The notes: generated by a model not told the origin, from the sequence alone. A DNA stretch of 64,000 nt from Chroococcidiopsis thermalis PCC 7203 (GCF_000317125.1 NC_019695.1:732336-796335), one strand, 5' to 3'. Positions 37,530-47,742 are shown, numbered from the stretch's first letter. A program made the numbers and translations.

Positions 37530-37844
37530 AATCAGTTATCAGTGACTAGTGACTGGTGGCTAGTGACTAGAAAGGAGTCCAGCCATCAGTTTGATGATTG
37601 AAAAAATCTCAGTTACGCCAGCGCGTAACGCACCAAAAACTTAGAGTGATGCGTTAGCGTTAGCCTTTGGCGTAACGCATCCTACGTATATTTCTGTCAA
37701 CTGTTAACTGTCAACCAACAACAGATGACAAATGACGAATAACAAATGACAAAATATTACGATTTTAAGTAATTAAGCTAAACAATGTTGTTTTGTGGAA
37801 GCAGAGATTTTATCTCTACTCAAACCAACAAAGGGAATTTTGCC

Positions 37845-40109
37845 ATGAGTCATGGTTTGAAGCATAAACCACCAAACGAGTTATCGAACAAGGAAAACGA
37901 AACAGTTTTTTATCGTTTTGTGGCTCGGTTTTTTGCTAAATTAGCAGCTACTTTTTTGGCTGGTATCCGCCTTTTTACCTCATTTTTAGCTCGGCAGATT
38001 GGAGGAGATCGACTATCGAGAAAACTCAAAACTAGTATTACGATCGCCCTACTTGTGATTTTTACAGTCTTAACCGGACATACTGTATCAGCACAAGTTG
38101 GTAGTCCGCCAATCGTACCTTTAAACCAAGTATCCATTCCCGAACCCGACAATATTGGCGAATTTATTCGCAACAAAACCGCTGCGATCGCTTTGGGAAA
38201 AACTTTATTCTGGGATATGCAACTCGGTACGGACGGTAATGTCACTTGTGCCACCTGCCACTTTAAAGCAGGTGCAGACAGCCGCTCTAAAAACCAAATC
38301 AACCCAGGATTAAAAGCAGGCGATCGCGTATTTAATCTTGCTGGCGCACCTAATTACCAGTTAACAGCGGCAGATTTTCCCTTTCATCAGCTAGAAGACC
38401 CCAATAATATCGCCTCTAGGGTTATATCTGACAGCAATGATATTGCAGGCTCCCAAGGGGTATTTCGAGCTGATTTTGTCGATATCGTGCCTGGAAGCGA
38501 TAAAGATAACGTCACGCCACAGCCAGATGATATCTTCAGAGTCCAAGGTATCAACACGCGGCGCGTCACAGATCGTCACTCTCCAAGTGTTATCGATGCA
38601 GTCTTTAACTTCCGTAATTTCTGGGACGGCAGCGCCCAAAATATATTTAATGGAGTCGATCGCTCTGGCTTGAGAAACCCAGAAGCTTTAGTCTTACAAG
38701 CCGCTAACCGCAGGCGCTTGCGGGATGTACCAGTCAGAATTAAAAATTCGTCTTTGGCTTCCCAAGCCGTAGCACCCATAACCACAGCAGTTGAGACAGC
38801 AGCTGAAGATTTGCCAATAGCACCATTAGTCATCGATTTATCTGATACGGATAACACCGTGAGGGTGAGGGATACTAACGGTAATTTAGTTGATAGTAAC
38901 AGTGCCGATATCGCCGCCTCAACAGATGCGATCGCGGAAACTAGCGCTACGACAGCACAATCGACTCGCCGGAGAATCATCAGGAGAATAGGGAGAAAGG
39001 CAGGTAAAAAACTCCTGGCTTTGCCACCTTTAGCAAAACAGCGCGTTGCTGCCGATGACAGCGTTTTAGGAGCTTTTAGTAAAGCACCTCAGCCAGGTTT
39101 AAACAAAACCTACGAGCAGATGATTCAAGAAGCTTTCCAACCTCAGTGGTGGGACTCTAACATGGTGATTCGCGTCAATCCGAATACGGGTAGGCGGAGA
39201 TTCTATCGCCGACCGCGAAATCGCCCTCTATCAACAATTGAGTATACGCTGGCGGAATACAATTTCTCGCTATTTTTTGGATTAGCAGTTCAAGCCTATG
39301 AATCTACTCTAGTTTCCAGCCAAACGCCCTTCGACCAATTCTTAGCAGGAAACCGCAGTGCTTTTACCCCGCAGCAACAGCAGGGATGGCAGCTTTTCAC
39401 TCGCAGGGGTTGTATTGGCTGTCATGCAAGTACAGAACTAACTGCGGCTTCGTTTCGGAATGTTTCTGGTCGTGGCAGAATCGGTAGAGCGCCAATTCCT
39501 GGAACCCCTGTGGAAGATACGGGATTTTTTGCCATTGGAGTTAGACCTCCACAGGAAGACGTTGCTTTAGGTGCTGATGATGGGTTTGGCAATTCGCTCT
39601 CTGAAGCACGGTTGGCACAGCAAGGGAAATTCTCGCAACTATTAGGAGAAAATCCACCCACGCTCGATCCACCCCTAAGTCCCAGCGATACCATCCTGGC
39701 GAATGGAGCCTTCAAAACTCCAGGACTGAGAAATATAGAACTGACTGCTCCTTATTTCCACAACGGCGGAACTTTGACTTTGGAGCAAGTGATAGATTTT
39801 TACAGTCGCGGTGGAGATTTTGGCGGTTTGCCAGTGCTGAATTTGACCACTAATGAAAAACAAGCGTTCGTCGCCTTCCTACGCGGACTGACCGATGAGC
39901 GAGTTCGCTTTCAAAGAGCGCCCTTCGACCACCCACAGCTTTTTGTTCCCAACGGACACCCAGGTAACCAAAATGCTGTAGTTAATGATGGTAAAGGACA
40001 AGCCACAGACGATTTGCTAGAAATTCCTGCCGTGGGACGTAATGGAGGCAATCCGATTCCAGATTTCCTGTCTAATTTCTCTACGACGGGGACAACTTTG
40101 AGTCAGTAA
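37845..40109 (+). CDS. MauG/cytochrome c peroxidase-type dihaem protein
   Basis: About 754 residues. Two c-type haem sites are present, CATCH (residues 135-139 with this start) and CIGCH (523-527), with GKTLFWDMQLGTDG and FNFRNFWDGSAQN and a C-terminal KTPGLRNIELTAPYFHNGG typical of the family. A hydrophobic segment (about 63-82, ITIALLVIFTVLTGHTV) lies far inside, after a basic 60-residue N-terminus, so it is an anchor or late signal. The haem sites are separated by about 390 residues because of an extra segment (about 275-380) rich in Arg, Ala and Thr. AAGGGAA upstream supports ATG 37845 over ATG 37785. Confidence 0.85.
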   Translation: MSHGLKHKPPNELSNKENETVFYRFVARFFAKLAATFLAGIRLFTSFLARQIGGDRLSRKLKTSITIALLVIFTVLTGHTVSAQVGSPPIVPLNQVSIPEPDNIGEFIRNKTAAIALGKTLFWDMQLGTDGNVTCATCHFKAGADSRSKNQINPGLKAGDRVFNLAGAPNYQLTAADFPFHQLEDPNNIASRVISDSNDIAGSQGVFRADFVDIVPGSDKDNVTPQPDDIFRVQGINTRRVTDRHSPSVIDAVFNFRNFWDGSAQNIFNGVDRSGLRNPEALVLQAANRRRLRDVPVRIKNSSLASQAVAPITTAVETAAEDLPIAPLVIDLSDTDNTVRVRDTNGNLVDSNSADIAASTDAIAETSATTAQSTRRRIIRRIGRKAGKKLLALPPLAKQRVAADDSVLGAFSKAPQPGLNKTYEQMIQEAFQPQWWDSNMVIRVNPNTGRRRFYRRPRNRPLSTIEYTLAEYNFSLFFGLAVQAYESTLVSSQTPFDQFLAGNRSAFTPQQQQGWQLFTRRGCIGCHASTELTAASFRNVSGRGRIGRAPIPGTPVEDTGFFAIGVRPPQEDVALGADDGFGNSLSEARLAQQGKFSQLLGENPPTLDPPLSPSDTILANGAFKTPGLRNIELTAPYFHNGGTLTLEQVIDFYSRGGDFGGLPVLNLTTNEKQAFVAFLRGLTDERVRFQRAPFDHPQLFVPNGHPGNQNAVVNDGKGQATDDLLEIPAVGRNGGNPIPDFLSNFSTTGTTLSQ

Positions 40110-40139
40110 ACAGTTGTCAGTTATCAGTTATCGGTTGTC

Positions 40140-40161
40140 GAGACGTTACATATAACGTCTC
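40140..40161. repeat. GAGACGTTACATATAACGTCTC palindrome
   Basis: A 22-base inverted repeat between the dihaem gene and ndhB. It has the same sequence as the palindromes at 27838 and 42239 apart from the centre. It stands just before a real terminator hairpin. Confidence 0.65.
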
Positions 40162-40181
40162 TAGGAGATTTACGATCGCCT

Positions 40182-40205
40182 AGCCCGATTTGTCGGGCTT
40201 TTTTC
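40182..40205 (+). terminator. Intrinsic terminator after the dihaem gene
   Basis: AGCCCGA pairs with TCGGGCT across a TTTG loop and is followed at once by TTTTTTC. This is a textbook rho-independent terminator, about 75 bases downstream of the dihaem stop codon and on its strand. Confidence 0.85.
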
Positions 40206-40487
40206 TTTCACAATTATGATGGCTAATATTCGGTATATCTAGATTAGCGATCGCCATATGTAAATGAAAATCAGCTATAAGAAATTTGCAACGATCTGCA
40301 TTCACTCGCCCTAATGTAACAAGTAAAACTTATCCTCTCAATCCCAGTTAACGCTAATATTAGCTGGGGTGGCGTGACCGAAAGGGGATCGGATTAAGAG
40401 AAAATAAAACTAACACAGTCAGTCCTGATGCTCAATGAGCGTACCTGATACATCGCAACTGATACATCGCAACTGAATACAAAGAGT
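40206..40487. other. ndhB upstream spacer
   Basis: Holds no gene. It should carry the ndhB promoter. GATACATCGCAACT occurs twice in direct repeat at about 40448-40472, immediately before the ndhB start region. Its role is unknown. Confidence 0.4.
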
Positions 40488-42074
40488 ATGGATTTAGCCA
40501 ATCTTGCAACCCAGTTGAATGCTGGGACGATTTTGCCAGAGAGTATCGTCCTCGTTACTCTCATGGTGGTTTTAGTTGGTGACTTGATTGTGGGTCGGAG
40601 TTCCTCGCGCTGGGTTGCTTATGCAGCGATCGCAGGGCTGCTTGGTTCCATAATCGCTCTCTATTTTCAATGGGATATTGCCAATCCAATAGCTTTCTTA
40701 GGCGGCTTTAATGGTGATGACCTGAGCATAGTTTTTCGCGGTATTATCGCGCTGTCTGCCGCTGTCACCATTTTGATGTCAATTACCTACATCGAAAAAA
40801 GCGGTACTGCTTTGGCGGAGTTTCTCGTCATTTTGCTCACTGCTACTTTAGGCGGAATGTTCCTCTCTGGAGCAAACGAGCTGGTGATGATTTTTATCTC
40901 TCTAGAGTCTTTAAGTATTTCCTCTTACCTGCTGACGGGATACACCAAACGCGACCCCCGTTCTAACGAGGCGGCGCTGAAATACCTATTGATTGGTGCT
41001 TCCTCTACAGCCGTCTTCCTTTACGGCGTATCCCTACTCTACGGACTCTCGGGCGGACAAACTGAACTGAGCGCGATCGCCACTGGGATCGTCCAAGCTA
41101 ACGCGGGTCAGTCTCTCGGTCTGGCGATCTCCCTCGTCTTCGTCATTGCGGGAATTGGCTTCAAAATCTCCGCTGCACCTTTCCACCAATGGACTCCAGA
41201 CGTTTATGAAGGTGCGCCCACTCCAGTCATTGCTTTCTTATCTGTAGGTTCTAAAGCCGCTGGGTTTGCCCTTGCCATTCGCCTTCTTTCTAATGCTTTT
41301 CCCTTACTTTCTAGCGAGTGGAAGTTTGTCTTTACCGCCCTCGCTGTCCTGAGTATGATTTTGGGTAACGTCGTTGCTCTAGCTCAGACCAGCATGAAAC
41401 GGATGTTGGCTTATTCTTCCATCGCCCAAGCCGGATTCGTTATGATTGGTTTAATTGCGGGTACAGAAGCAGGATACGCCAGTATGGTGTTTTACCTGTT
41501 GGTATATCTGTTTATGAACCTGGGCGGCTTCTGCTGCGTCGTTCTATTCTCCCTCCGCACGGGAACCGACCAAATTAGCGAATACTCAGGTTTATATCAA
41601 AAAGATCCTTTGCTGACTCTATGCCTCAGCATTTGCCTGCTGTCTTTGGGAGGTATTCCACCATTAGCCGGTTTCTTCGGCAAGATCTATTTATTCTGGG
41701 CTGGCTGGCAAGCCGGACAGTATGGATTGGTATTGCTAGGACTAATTACCACCGTAGTTTCAATTTACTACTACATCCGTGTCGTCAGGATGATGGTGGT
41801 CAAAGAACCACAGGAAATGTCCGATGTGGTGAAAAACTATCCCGAAATCAACTGGACTTTATCAGGAATGCGTCCGCTACAAGTGGGTATCGTACTTTCT
41901 TTAATTGCGACATCTCTAGCTGGAATTCTCTCTAACCCACTATTTACCTTGGCAAATAATTCCATTGCCAATACGGCGATCCTGCAACCCATCATTATCA
42001 GCTCCGCAGGGGCGCAAAGCTTTGCACCAGTACCTAAAACTTCGCCACCAGTAAGTTTGACAGATCGGACTTAA
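40488..42074 (+). CDS. ndhB: NAD(P)H-quinone oxidoreductase subunit NdhB
   Basis: A 528-residue proton-pumping membrane subunit of the cyanobacterial NDH-1 complex, taking part in respiration, cyclic electron flow and CO2 uptake. About 14 membrane segments; family blocks [40 protein letters not shown] and [20 protein letters not shown] carry the conserved Glu, Lys and Pro residues. It stands alone, as ndhB usually does in cyanobacteria. Confidence 0.96.
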   Translation: MDLANLATQLNAGTILPESIVLVTLMVVLVGDLIVGRSSSRWVAYAAIAGLLGSIIALYFQWDIANPIAFLGGFNGDDLSIVFRGIIALSAAVTILMSITYIEKSGTALAEFLVILLTATLGGMFLSGANELVMIFISLESLSISSYLLTGYTKRDPRSNEAALKYLLIGASSTAVFLYGVSLLYGLSGGQTELSAIATGIVQANAGQSLGLAISLVFVIAGIGFKISAAPFHQWTPDVYEGAPTPVIAFLSVGSKAAGFALAIRLLSNAFPLLSSEWKFVFTALAVLSMILGNVVALAQTSMKRMLAYSSIAQAGFVMIGLIAGTEAGYASMVFYLLVYLFMNLGGFCCVVLFSLRTGTDQISEYSGLYQKDPLLTLCLSICLLSLGGIPPLAGFFGKIYLFWAGWQAGQYGLVLLGLITTVVSIYYYIRVVRMMVVKEPQEMSDVVKNYPEINWTLSGMRPLQVGIVLSLIATSLAGILSNPLFTLANNSIANTAILQPIIISSAGAQSFAPVPKTSPPVSLTDRT

Positions 42075-42236
42075 TTGCTTACCTTTTAGCAGGAGACAAT
42101 TCAATTCGCAATTGGCGATTTGCAATTCGCAATTACTCCTGACTCTTATGGGCGGGTTCGAGCGAAGAATTATTTGTGCCAGTACAGATCTGCGAAAAAA
42201 CCCGCCCCTACGACTTCCGCTCGCCGATCGCTTTGT

Positions 42237-42262
42237 ACAGACGTTACATGTAACGTCTCTAC
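42237..42262. repeat. Palindrome of the AGACGTTACATGTAACGTCT family
   Basis: A 20-base perfect palindrome (42239-42258) in the spacer before plsX. Upstream in the same spacer CAATTCGCAATTGGCGATTT is a short direct repeat (about 42100-42132). Confidence 0.65.
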
Positions 42263-42304
42263 TGATAACTGGTAAGATCTTTAAGGTTTCTGGAACTGTC
42301 ATCA

Positions 42305-43321
42305 ATGGGAAAGACTCGCGCACGAATCGCAATAGACGCTATGGGGGGAGACCATGCACCCGCCGAAATTGTTGCTGGTGCTCTGCGAGCAAGGGACGAA
42401 TTAGGCGTAGAGGTCATACTGGTGGGCGATCGCCACTCTATTGAAGCCGTCTTGCCCGCTAATACTAATCTCGGTCAGCTAGAAATTGTCCCTGCCCAAG
42501 GGACGATAGAAATGCACGAGGAGCCTCTGAGTGGCATTAGGCGCAAGCCCAAAGCTTCGATTAACGTAGCAATGAATTTGGTCAAGCAACAACAGGCAGA
42601 TGCCGTAGTCTCAGCCGGACACTCAGGTGCAGCAATGGCATCGGCATTATTACGTTTGGGAAGACTATCTGGAATCGATCGCCCAGCGATTGGAGCCGTG
42701 TTTCCCACAATCGTTGCTAGCAAGCAAGTTTTGATCCTAGATGTGGGTGCAAACGTCGATTGTCGCCCCAAGTTCTTAGAACAATTTGCGGTTATGGGGA
42801 CGGTGTACAGCAAATACGTTCTAGGTATTCCCGAACCTAAAGTCGGTTTACTAAATATTGGCGAGGAAGAATCCAAAGGGAACGATCTTGCACTTCAAGC
42901 TTACCAATTGCTCCAAGCCAACCCTAAAGTTCCATTTGTCGGAAATGCCGAAGGGCGAGATATTCTATCGGGTGATTTTGATGTAATCGTGTGCGATGGC
43001 TTTGCTGGTAACGTGCTGTTGAAATTTGCCGAAGCAGTGGGAGAAGTATTGCTGCAAATCCTGCGCGAAGAATTACCCCAAGGATTGCACGGTCAGTTAG
43101 GCGTATCGCTGTTGCGACCAAACCTGAAACGGATCAAGCAGCGGGTAGATCATGCCGAACATGGAGGCGGATTGCTTTTGGGTGTCGCAGGGATCTGCAT
43201 TATCAGCCACGGTAGCTCTCAAGCGCCGTCGATTTTTAATGCCATTCGTCTGGCAAGAGAAGCAGTAGATAACGAAGTGCTAGAGCGAATTCAGGGTTCG
43301 GTAGCGATCGCGGAAGAATGA
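42305..43321 (+). CDS. plsX: Phosphate acyltransferase PlsX
   Basis: Makes acyl-phosphate from acyl-ACP, the first committed step of the PlsX/PlsY route to phosphatidic acid. The 338-residue protein starts with RIAIDAMGGDHAPAEIVAGA and contains SAGHSGAAMASAL, DVGANVDCRPKFLEQFA and CDGFAGNVLLKFAEA, all signature blocks. It heads the cluster plsX-fabH-fabD-plsC on one strand, so lipid and fatty acid initiation enzymes are made together. Confidence 0.95.
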   Translation: MGKTRARIAIDAMGGDHAPAEIVAGALRARDELGVEVILVGDRHSIEAVLPANTNLGQLEIVPAQGTIEMHEEPLSGIRRKPKASINVAMNLVKQQQADAVVSAGHSGAAMASALLRLGRLSGIDRPAIGAVFPTIVASKQVLILDVGANVDCRPKFLEQFAVMGTVYSKYVLGIPEPKVGLLNIGEEESKGNDLALQAYQLLQANPKVPFVGNAEGRDILSGDFDVIVCDGFAGNVLLKFAEAVGEVLLQILREELPQGLHGQLGVSLLRPNLKRIKQRVDHAEHGGGLLLGVAGICIISHGSSQAPSIFNAIRLAREAVDNEVLERIQGSVAIAEE

Positions 43322-43365
43322 GGAGCGAGGAGCGAGGAGCGAGGAGCGAGGAGCGAGGAGCGAGG
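43320..43365. repeat. GAGGAGC heptamer array between plsX and fabH
   Basis: Six GAGGAGC units in tandem start at the plsX stop codon, making several perfect SD-like GGAG cores. CTCACTCC/CTCGCC units of the opposite sense follow (about 43381-43410), so the spacer can form a hairpin. An open frame through the array into fabH is not considered real. Confidence 0.8.
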
Positions 43366-43425
43366 GAAAAGTTTAACCCCCTCACCCCTCACTCCTTACT
43401 CCTCGCCCCTTCTACAGGGAGAAGC

Positions 43426-44418
43426 ATGGTACAACAATCAGGCGTAATTATTACAGGTAGCGGTTCTGCCACACCAGCAACCGTGTTGAATAACCAGAGT
43501 TTCAGTCAGCTGGTAGACACATCCGATGAGTGGATTAGGAGTCGCACGGGCATTGGTAGCAGGCGGCTAGCCACGACAGCGGAGTCTTTAAGCTCGATCG
43601 CCTCTGCTGCTGGACGAGAGGCGATCGCGATGGCAGGCATTACACCAGCCGAAATCGATCTGATTCTTTTAGCAACGTCCAGCGCCGACGATCTGTTTGG
43701 GAGTGCTTGTCAAGTCCAAGCACGGCTGGGCGCGAGTAATGCTGTAGCCTTCGATCTGACCGCAGCTTGTTCTGGATTTGTGTTTGGTATGGTTACTGCT
43801 GCCCAATACATCCGCACGGGAGTCTATCAGAACGTTTTGCTGATTGGGGCAGATGTGCTATCTCGTTGGGTAGATTGGGAAGATCGGCGTACCTGCGTCC
43901 TCTTTGGCGATGGTGCGGGAGCTGTCGTGATGCAAGCAGACAAACGCGATCGCTTACTCGGATTTGAACTCAAAAGCGACGGTACGGAAAACCACTGTCT
44001 CAACCTCAGCTATCAGGGCAACCCGAAACAACTCATGGATGGCGTGGAAGTGACTCAAGGAACTTATCAACCCATCACCATGAACGGTAAAGAAGTCTAT
44101 CGTTTTGCCGTGCAGAGAGTTCCAGAAGTCATTGACAAAGCCCTGTTTCGTGCCAATCTCACTGTTGACAACATCGATTGGTTGCTCCTACATCAAGCTA
44201 ACCAGCGCATTCTCGATGCTGTAGCCGATCGCTTGAAAATTCCCGCCCGTAAAGTTATTAGCAATCTCGCCCATTACGGCAACACCTCCGCCGCCTCCAT
44301 TCCCCTGGCACTCGACGAAGCAGTCCGCCAAGGACAAGTGCAACCCAACCACATCATCGCCGCCTCTGGCTTTGGCGCAGGCTTGACCTGGGGAGCCGCC
44401 ATTTTTCAATGGAAGTAG
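43426..44418 (+). CDS. fabH: Beta-ketoacyl-ACP synthase III FabH
   Basis: Condenses acetyl-CoA with malonyl-ACP to start fatty acid synthesis. About 330 residues from ATG 43426, which has GGGAG just upstream. The catalytic triad is in place: Cys115 in DLTAACSGFVFG, His in LLHQANQRILDA and Asn in HYGNTSAASIP, with GFGAGLTWGA at the end. Located between plsX and fabD. Confidence 0.95.
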   Translation: MVQQSGVIITGSGSATPATVLNNQSFSQLVDTSDEWIRSRTGIGSRRLATTAESLSSIASAAGREAIAMAGITPAEIDLILLATSSADDLFGSACQVQARLGASNAVAFDLTAACSGFVFGMVTAAQYIRTGVYQNVLLIGADVLSRWVDWEDRRTCVLFGDGAGAVVMQADKRDRLLGFELKSDGTENHCLNLSYQGNPKQLMDGVEVTQGTYQPITMNGKEVYRFAVQRVPEVIDKALFRANLTVDNIDWLLLHQANQRILDAVADRLKIPARKVISNLAHYGNTSAASIPLALDEAVRQGQVQPNHIIAASGFGAGLTWGAAIFQWK

Positions 44419-44521
44419 GTGAATCAGTTATCAGTGACCAGTTATCAATGGCTAGTGGCTGGTGACTGGTGACTAGCCACTAACCACGAGCCACCAGCCA
44501 CTCACAAATGACAAATGACAA

Positions 44522-45391
44522 ATGACTAAAACAGCATGGGTATTTCCAGGGCAAGGTTCGCAAGCAACTGGCATGGGGATGGATTTGTTAGAAATCGACT
44601 ATGCCAAAGATAAGTTTGCCCAGGCAGAAGAAATTTTAGGTTGGTCTGTTGTTGAAATTTGCCAAAGCGAAGATGATAGCCTGTCGCGCACGCTCTACAC
44701 CCAGCCTTGTATGTACGTTGTAGAATCTGTTCTTGCTGACTTGTTACGACAACAAGGACGACAACCAGACTTAGTAGCAGGTCATAGCTTAGGAGAATAT
44801 GCTGCTCTCTACGTTGCTGGCGTGTTTGATTGGTCGTCGGGATTACGCCTAATTAAACGCCGTGCCGAACTGATGGACAGCGTTTCTGGTGGGATGATGG
44901 CGGCTTTAATTGGTTTCGATCGCACCCAGCTAGAAACTCAACTGCAACAAATGTCTGATGTTGTCCTGGCAAATGATAATAGCCCAGCTCAGGTCGTAAT
45001 TTCTGGCACTCCCACTGCCGTGCAAGAGTTGATTGCTAACATCAAAACAAAACGGGCTATGCCCTTAAAAGTATCGGGAGCTTTTCACTCGCCATTTATG
45101 GCAGCAGCCGCTAGCGAGTTTCAACAAGTATTAGAAACCGTAACCTTTAACACGGCAACAATTCCAGTTTTATCGAACGTGGAACCAGTGCCAACTGTAG
45201 ATGCAGCGATTTTAAAAGATCGCCTGACACGCCAAATGACAGGTGGAGTTCGTTGGCGCGAGACAGTTCAACGCTTTGTAGAAGCAGGCGTGCAACAGGT
45301 AGTAGAAATTGGTCCAGGTAACGTCCTGACCGGATTAATCAAGCGGACTTCCCCTGACTTAGGTTTAGAAAATATTAGTGGTAAGTCGTAA
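44522..45391 (+). CDS. fabD: Malonyl-CoA:ACP transacylase FabD
   Basis: Loads malonate onto acyl carrier protein for fatty acid synthesis. The 289-residue protein has VFPGQGSQATGMG, the nucleophile Ser89 in VAGHSLGEYAAL, the Arg in KRRAELM and the catalytic His in GAFHSPFM. The ATG at 44522 is inside an ATGACAA repeat, as for the ROK kinase, so the array supplies the start region. Confidence 0.95.
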   Translation: MTKTAWVFPGQGSQATGMGMDLLEIDYAKDKFAQAEEILGWSVVEICQSEDDSLSRTLYTQPCMYVVESVLADLLRQQGRQPDLVAGHSLGEYAALYVAGVFDWSSGLRLIKRRAELMDSVSGGMMAALIGFDRTQLETQLQQMSDVVLANDNSPAQVVISGTPTAVQELIANIKTKRAMPLKVSGAFHSPFMAAAASEFQQVLETVTFNTATIPVLSNVEPVPTVDAAILKDRLTRQMTGGVRWRETVQRFVEAGVQQVVEIGPGNVLTGLIKRTSPDLGLENISGKS

Positions 45392-45394
45392 GTT

Positions 45395-45448
<54 letters not shown>

Positions 45449-45535
45449 AACTGCTTCCTTGTCCCCCTTGTCCTCCTTGTCCCCCGATTCCCGGCTCCCG
45501 ATTCCCGACTCCCGCCTCCCGACTACCGATTCCCC

Positions 45536-46174
45536 ATGCCAAGAGAACGCGAACCATTTGCCAGTCTGCTGCTGTACTACCTATTTAAATATTCGGTCGT
45601 CAGTCCGATGCTGCACGCTTATTTTCGGGGACGCATTTTTGGCGCGGAAAATGTCCCCCAAAAGGGATCGTTGGTGGTAGTGAGCAATCATGCTAGTTAC
45701 TTCGATCCGCCACTGCTCTCGGCTTGTATGAGACGACCAGTGGCTTACATGGCAAAAGAAGAGTTGTTTGACGTTCCGGTTTTGAAGCAAGCAATTGAGT
45801 TGTACGGTGCTTATCCAGTCAGTCGCGGGGCGGGCGATCGCAAGGCTATTCGTGCTGCACTAAAATGTTTAGAAGCAGGCTGGGCGATTGGTGTCTATTT
45901 AGAGGGAAAGCGCACGCCTGACGGACGCATTACCGATCCCAAACGCGGAGCCGCATTACTCGCAGCCAAAGCTCAAGCTCCACTTTTACCCGTCAGCCTG
46001 TGGGGAACTGAAAAAATTTTAATGAAAGGTTCTGCCGTTCCCCGTCCCGTCCCAATCACCGTAAGAATTGGCGAAGTCATTCCCCCTCCTACTTCCACTG
46101 ACAAGGAAGAATTACAAGCCATCACGCGACAGTGTGCTGCCGTGATTACTACGCTACACGAATTGGGAAGATAA
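45536..46174 (+). CDS. plsC: 1-acylglycerol-3-phosphate acyltransferase PlsC
   Basis: Acylates lysophosphatidic acid to phosphatidic acid at the membrane. The 212-residue protein has the catalytic NHx4D motif in VVVSNHASYFDPP, GAYPVSRG, YLEGKRTPDG (the EGTR-type phosphate site as EGKR) and PLLPVSLWGTEK. It closes the plsX-fabH-fabD-plsC cluster. The upstream spacer is repeat, so the ATG at 45536 is the natural start. Confidence 0.92.
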   Translation: MPREREPFASLLLYYLFKYSVVSPMLHAYFRGRIFGAENVPQKGSLVVVSNHASYFDPPLLSACMRRPVAYMAKEELFDVPVLKQAIELYGAYPVSRGAGDRKAIRAALKCLEAGWAIGVYLEGKRTPDGRITDPKRGAALLAAKAQAPLLPVSLWGTEKILMKGSAVPRPVPITVRIGEVIPPPTSTDKEELQAITRQCAAVITTLHELGR

Positions 46175-46184
46175 TCAGTTATCA

Positions 46185-46260
46185 GTGGCTAGTAGCTGGT
46201 GGCTAGTGGCTGGATTCTTTATCTAGTCACCAGTCACTAGCCGCTAGCCACTCACTGCTA
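46185..46260. repeat. Inverted heptamer array after plsC
   Basis: TCAGTGGCTAGTAGCTGG and following units face CCAGTCACTAGCCGCTAGCC and ACTCACTG across GATTCTTTATC. The arms can pair over about 25 bases just downstream of the plsC stop. Confidence 0.6.
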
Positions 46261-46306
46261 CCTCATAAACGATAAACTGTAAAAATATTGTCATAACTTC
46301 AGATTG

Positions 46307-46603
46307 ATGGAAGATTTAAGAACAGAACTGGCAGAAAGTTTAGATAGAGCTGAGTGGGAGTGGTTAATTCCTCATGCGATGCGAGATGCATTGGTAGTTG
46401 TTGCACCACAGCTCGATATTCTTGATGTTGGAGTGGCGATCGCGAATGATAACGTAACTGCGGTACAACATTGGATCGGTGAAGCATTGATTGCTAAGCC
46501 TTCTACTCATCAACTTTCTGATTGGAATAGCGATCGCGCTAAGCAGTTCAATACTTTGATCGTCCAGCCATACGTCCTCGTACAAGAGCTATCTGCTGCT
46601 TGA
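46307..46603 (+). CDS. DUF2288 family protein
   Basis: A 98-residue soluble protein. EDLRTELAESLDRAEWEWL, PHAMRDALVVVAPQLDILDV and GVAIANDNVTAVQHWI match DUF2288, a family of unknown function found in cyanobacteria and proteobacteria. A TTG three bases earlier is the only other start option. It lies between plsC and the AI-2E family gene on the same strand. Confidence 0.82.
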   Translation: MEDLRTELAESLDRAEWEWLIPHAMRDALVVVAPQLDILDVGVAIANDNVTAVQHWIGEALIAKPSTHQLSDWNSDRAKQFNTLIVQPYVLVQELSAA

Positions 46604-46683
46604 GGTAGGTGATTATTTCCAGCAGCTACCGTATGCTGTATTCCTAGCTGGAAACCTATGTTAAGCAAATAGCGATCGTACTT

Positions 46684-47742
46684 ATGAAGCCAGATATGCA
46701 GGAACCACCGAATTTTTGGGAACGTTTAAATAATTTGGTATTGGTGCGTTTCTTGCTATTTTTTCTTTCTGGTTGGGCTTCTATCTTGCTGCTGAAATAT
46801 TTCGAGGATGTTATTGCAATCTTCTCATTTGCTGCGATTTTAGCGTTTTTGCTCAGCTATCCCGTACAGTGGTTGCAAAAATACTTGCCTCGCTATGTAG
46901 CAGTTGCTATAGTTTTTCTGGTGAGTTTAGTATTAATTATTGCGCTCACAATTACTGTTGGTTTATCCTTAGTATCTCAAGCACAACAGCTAATTAATAG
47001 TATTACAGCTTTTTTAAACTCTTTAATTCCATTGGTAGAAAACCTAGAGGTCTTTCTACGCAATCGTAACATTATAGTCGATCTAAATGCAATTCAACAG
47101 CAGTTACAAAATCAAATTCTCTCAGGACTGAGTGTAGGTTTAACTTATAGTTTTTCTACTATTCAAATATTTTTTACTAATTTTCTCAATTTAATTTTAA
47201 TTGCTGTAGTTTCTTTTTTTATGCTGCTCGACGGTCAACGGCTTTGGAGCCTAATCTTAAAGTCTGTACCGAAAAATCGACGGGCAAGATTTGAACTTAT
47301 TGTGAAGCGGAAATTTTCTGGTTTCGTACAAGGTCAACTCATTTTAATGTTATTCTTAACGACTTCTAGCTTTATAGTTTTCTTAGTATTAAACGTACCT
47401 TTTCCTTTAATTTTAGCAGCAATTGTAGGGGTGTTTGATGCAATTCCTGGGATTGGAGCAACTTTAGGAGTTGGAATTATTTTTCTAATTGTTTTATCTC
47501 AAAATGTCTGGCTGGCATTAAAAGTATTAGCTGCTTGTATTATTTTGCAGCAGATTCAAGATAATTTAATTTCTCCTAGAGTGATGCAAGGTTCTTTAAA
47601 CGTTAATCCAGTCGTCATCTTTTTTGCTTTATTAGTAGGAGCAAGAGTAGCAGGATTATTAGGTGTTTTTCTAGCTATTCCGATTGCTAGCGTGATTGTC
47701 AGTTTGTTTGAAATTGATGAAATGAAAGCAGAAGTGTCTTGA
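46684..47742 (+). CDS. AI-2E/PerM family membrane protein
   Basis: A 352-residue polytopic protein with paired membrane segments at the N-terminus (about 22-75), a long central helical region (100-150), and the family C-terminal block VGVFDAIPGIGATLGVGI with QQIQDNLISPRVMQG. Members include the AI-2 exporter TqsA and sodium/proton antiporters, so neither substrate nor direction is known here. Confidence 0.88.
   Translation: MKPDMQEPPNFWERLNNLVLVRFLLFFLSGWASILLLKYFEDVIAIFSFAAILAFLLSYPVQWLQKYLPRYVAVAIVFLVSLVLIIALTITVGLSLVSQAQQLINSITAFLNSLIPLVENLEVFLRNRNIIVDLNAIQQQLQNQILSGLSVGLTYSFSTIQIFFTNFLNLILIAVVSFFMLLDGQRLWSLILKSVPKNRRARFELIVKRKFSGFVQGQLILMLFLTTSSFIVFLVLNVPFPLILAAIVGVFDAIPGIGATLGVGIIFLIVLSQNVWLALKVLAACIILQQIQDNLISPRVMQGSLNVNPVVIFFALLVGARVAGLLGVFLAIPIASVIVSLFEIDEMKAEVS

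Noticed and set aside
43320-43365. Tandem arrays as a CRISPR
   Set aside because: Units are 7-9 bases without unique spacers and no cas genes are present.
43318-43425. N-terminal extension of FabH
   Set aside because: Encoded by GAGGAGC repeats; the ATG at 43426 has a proper SD and gives the family N-terminus.
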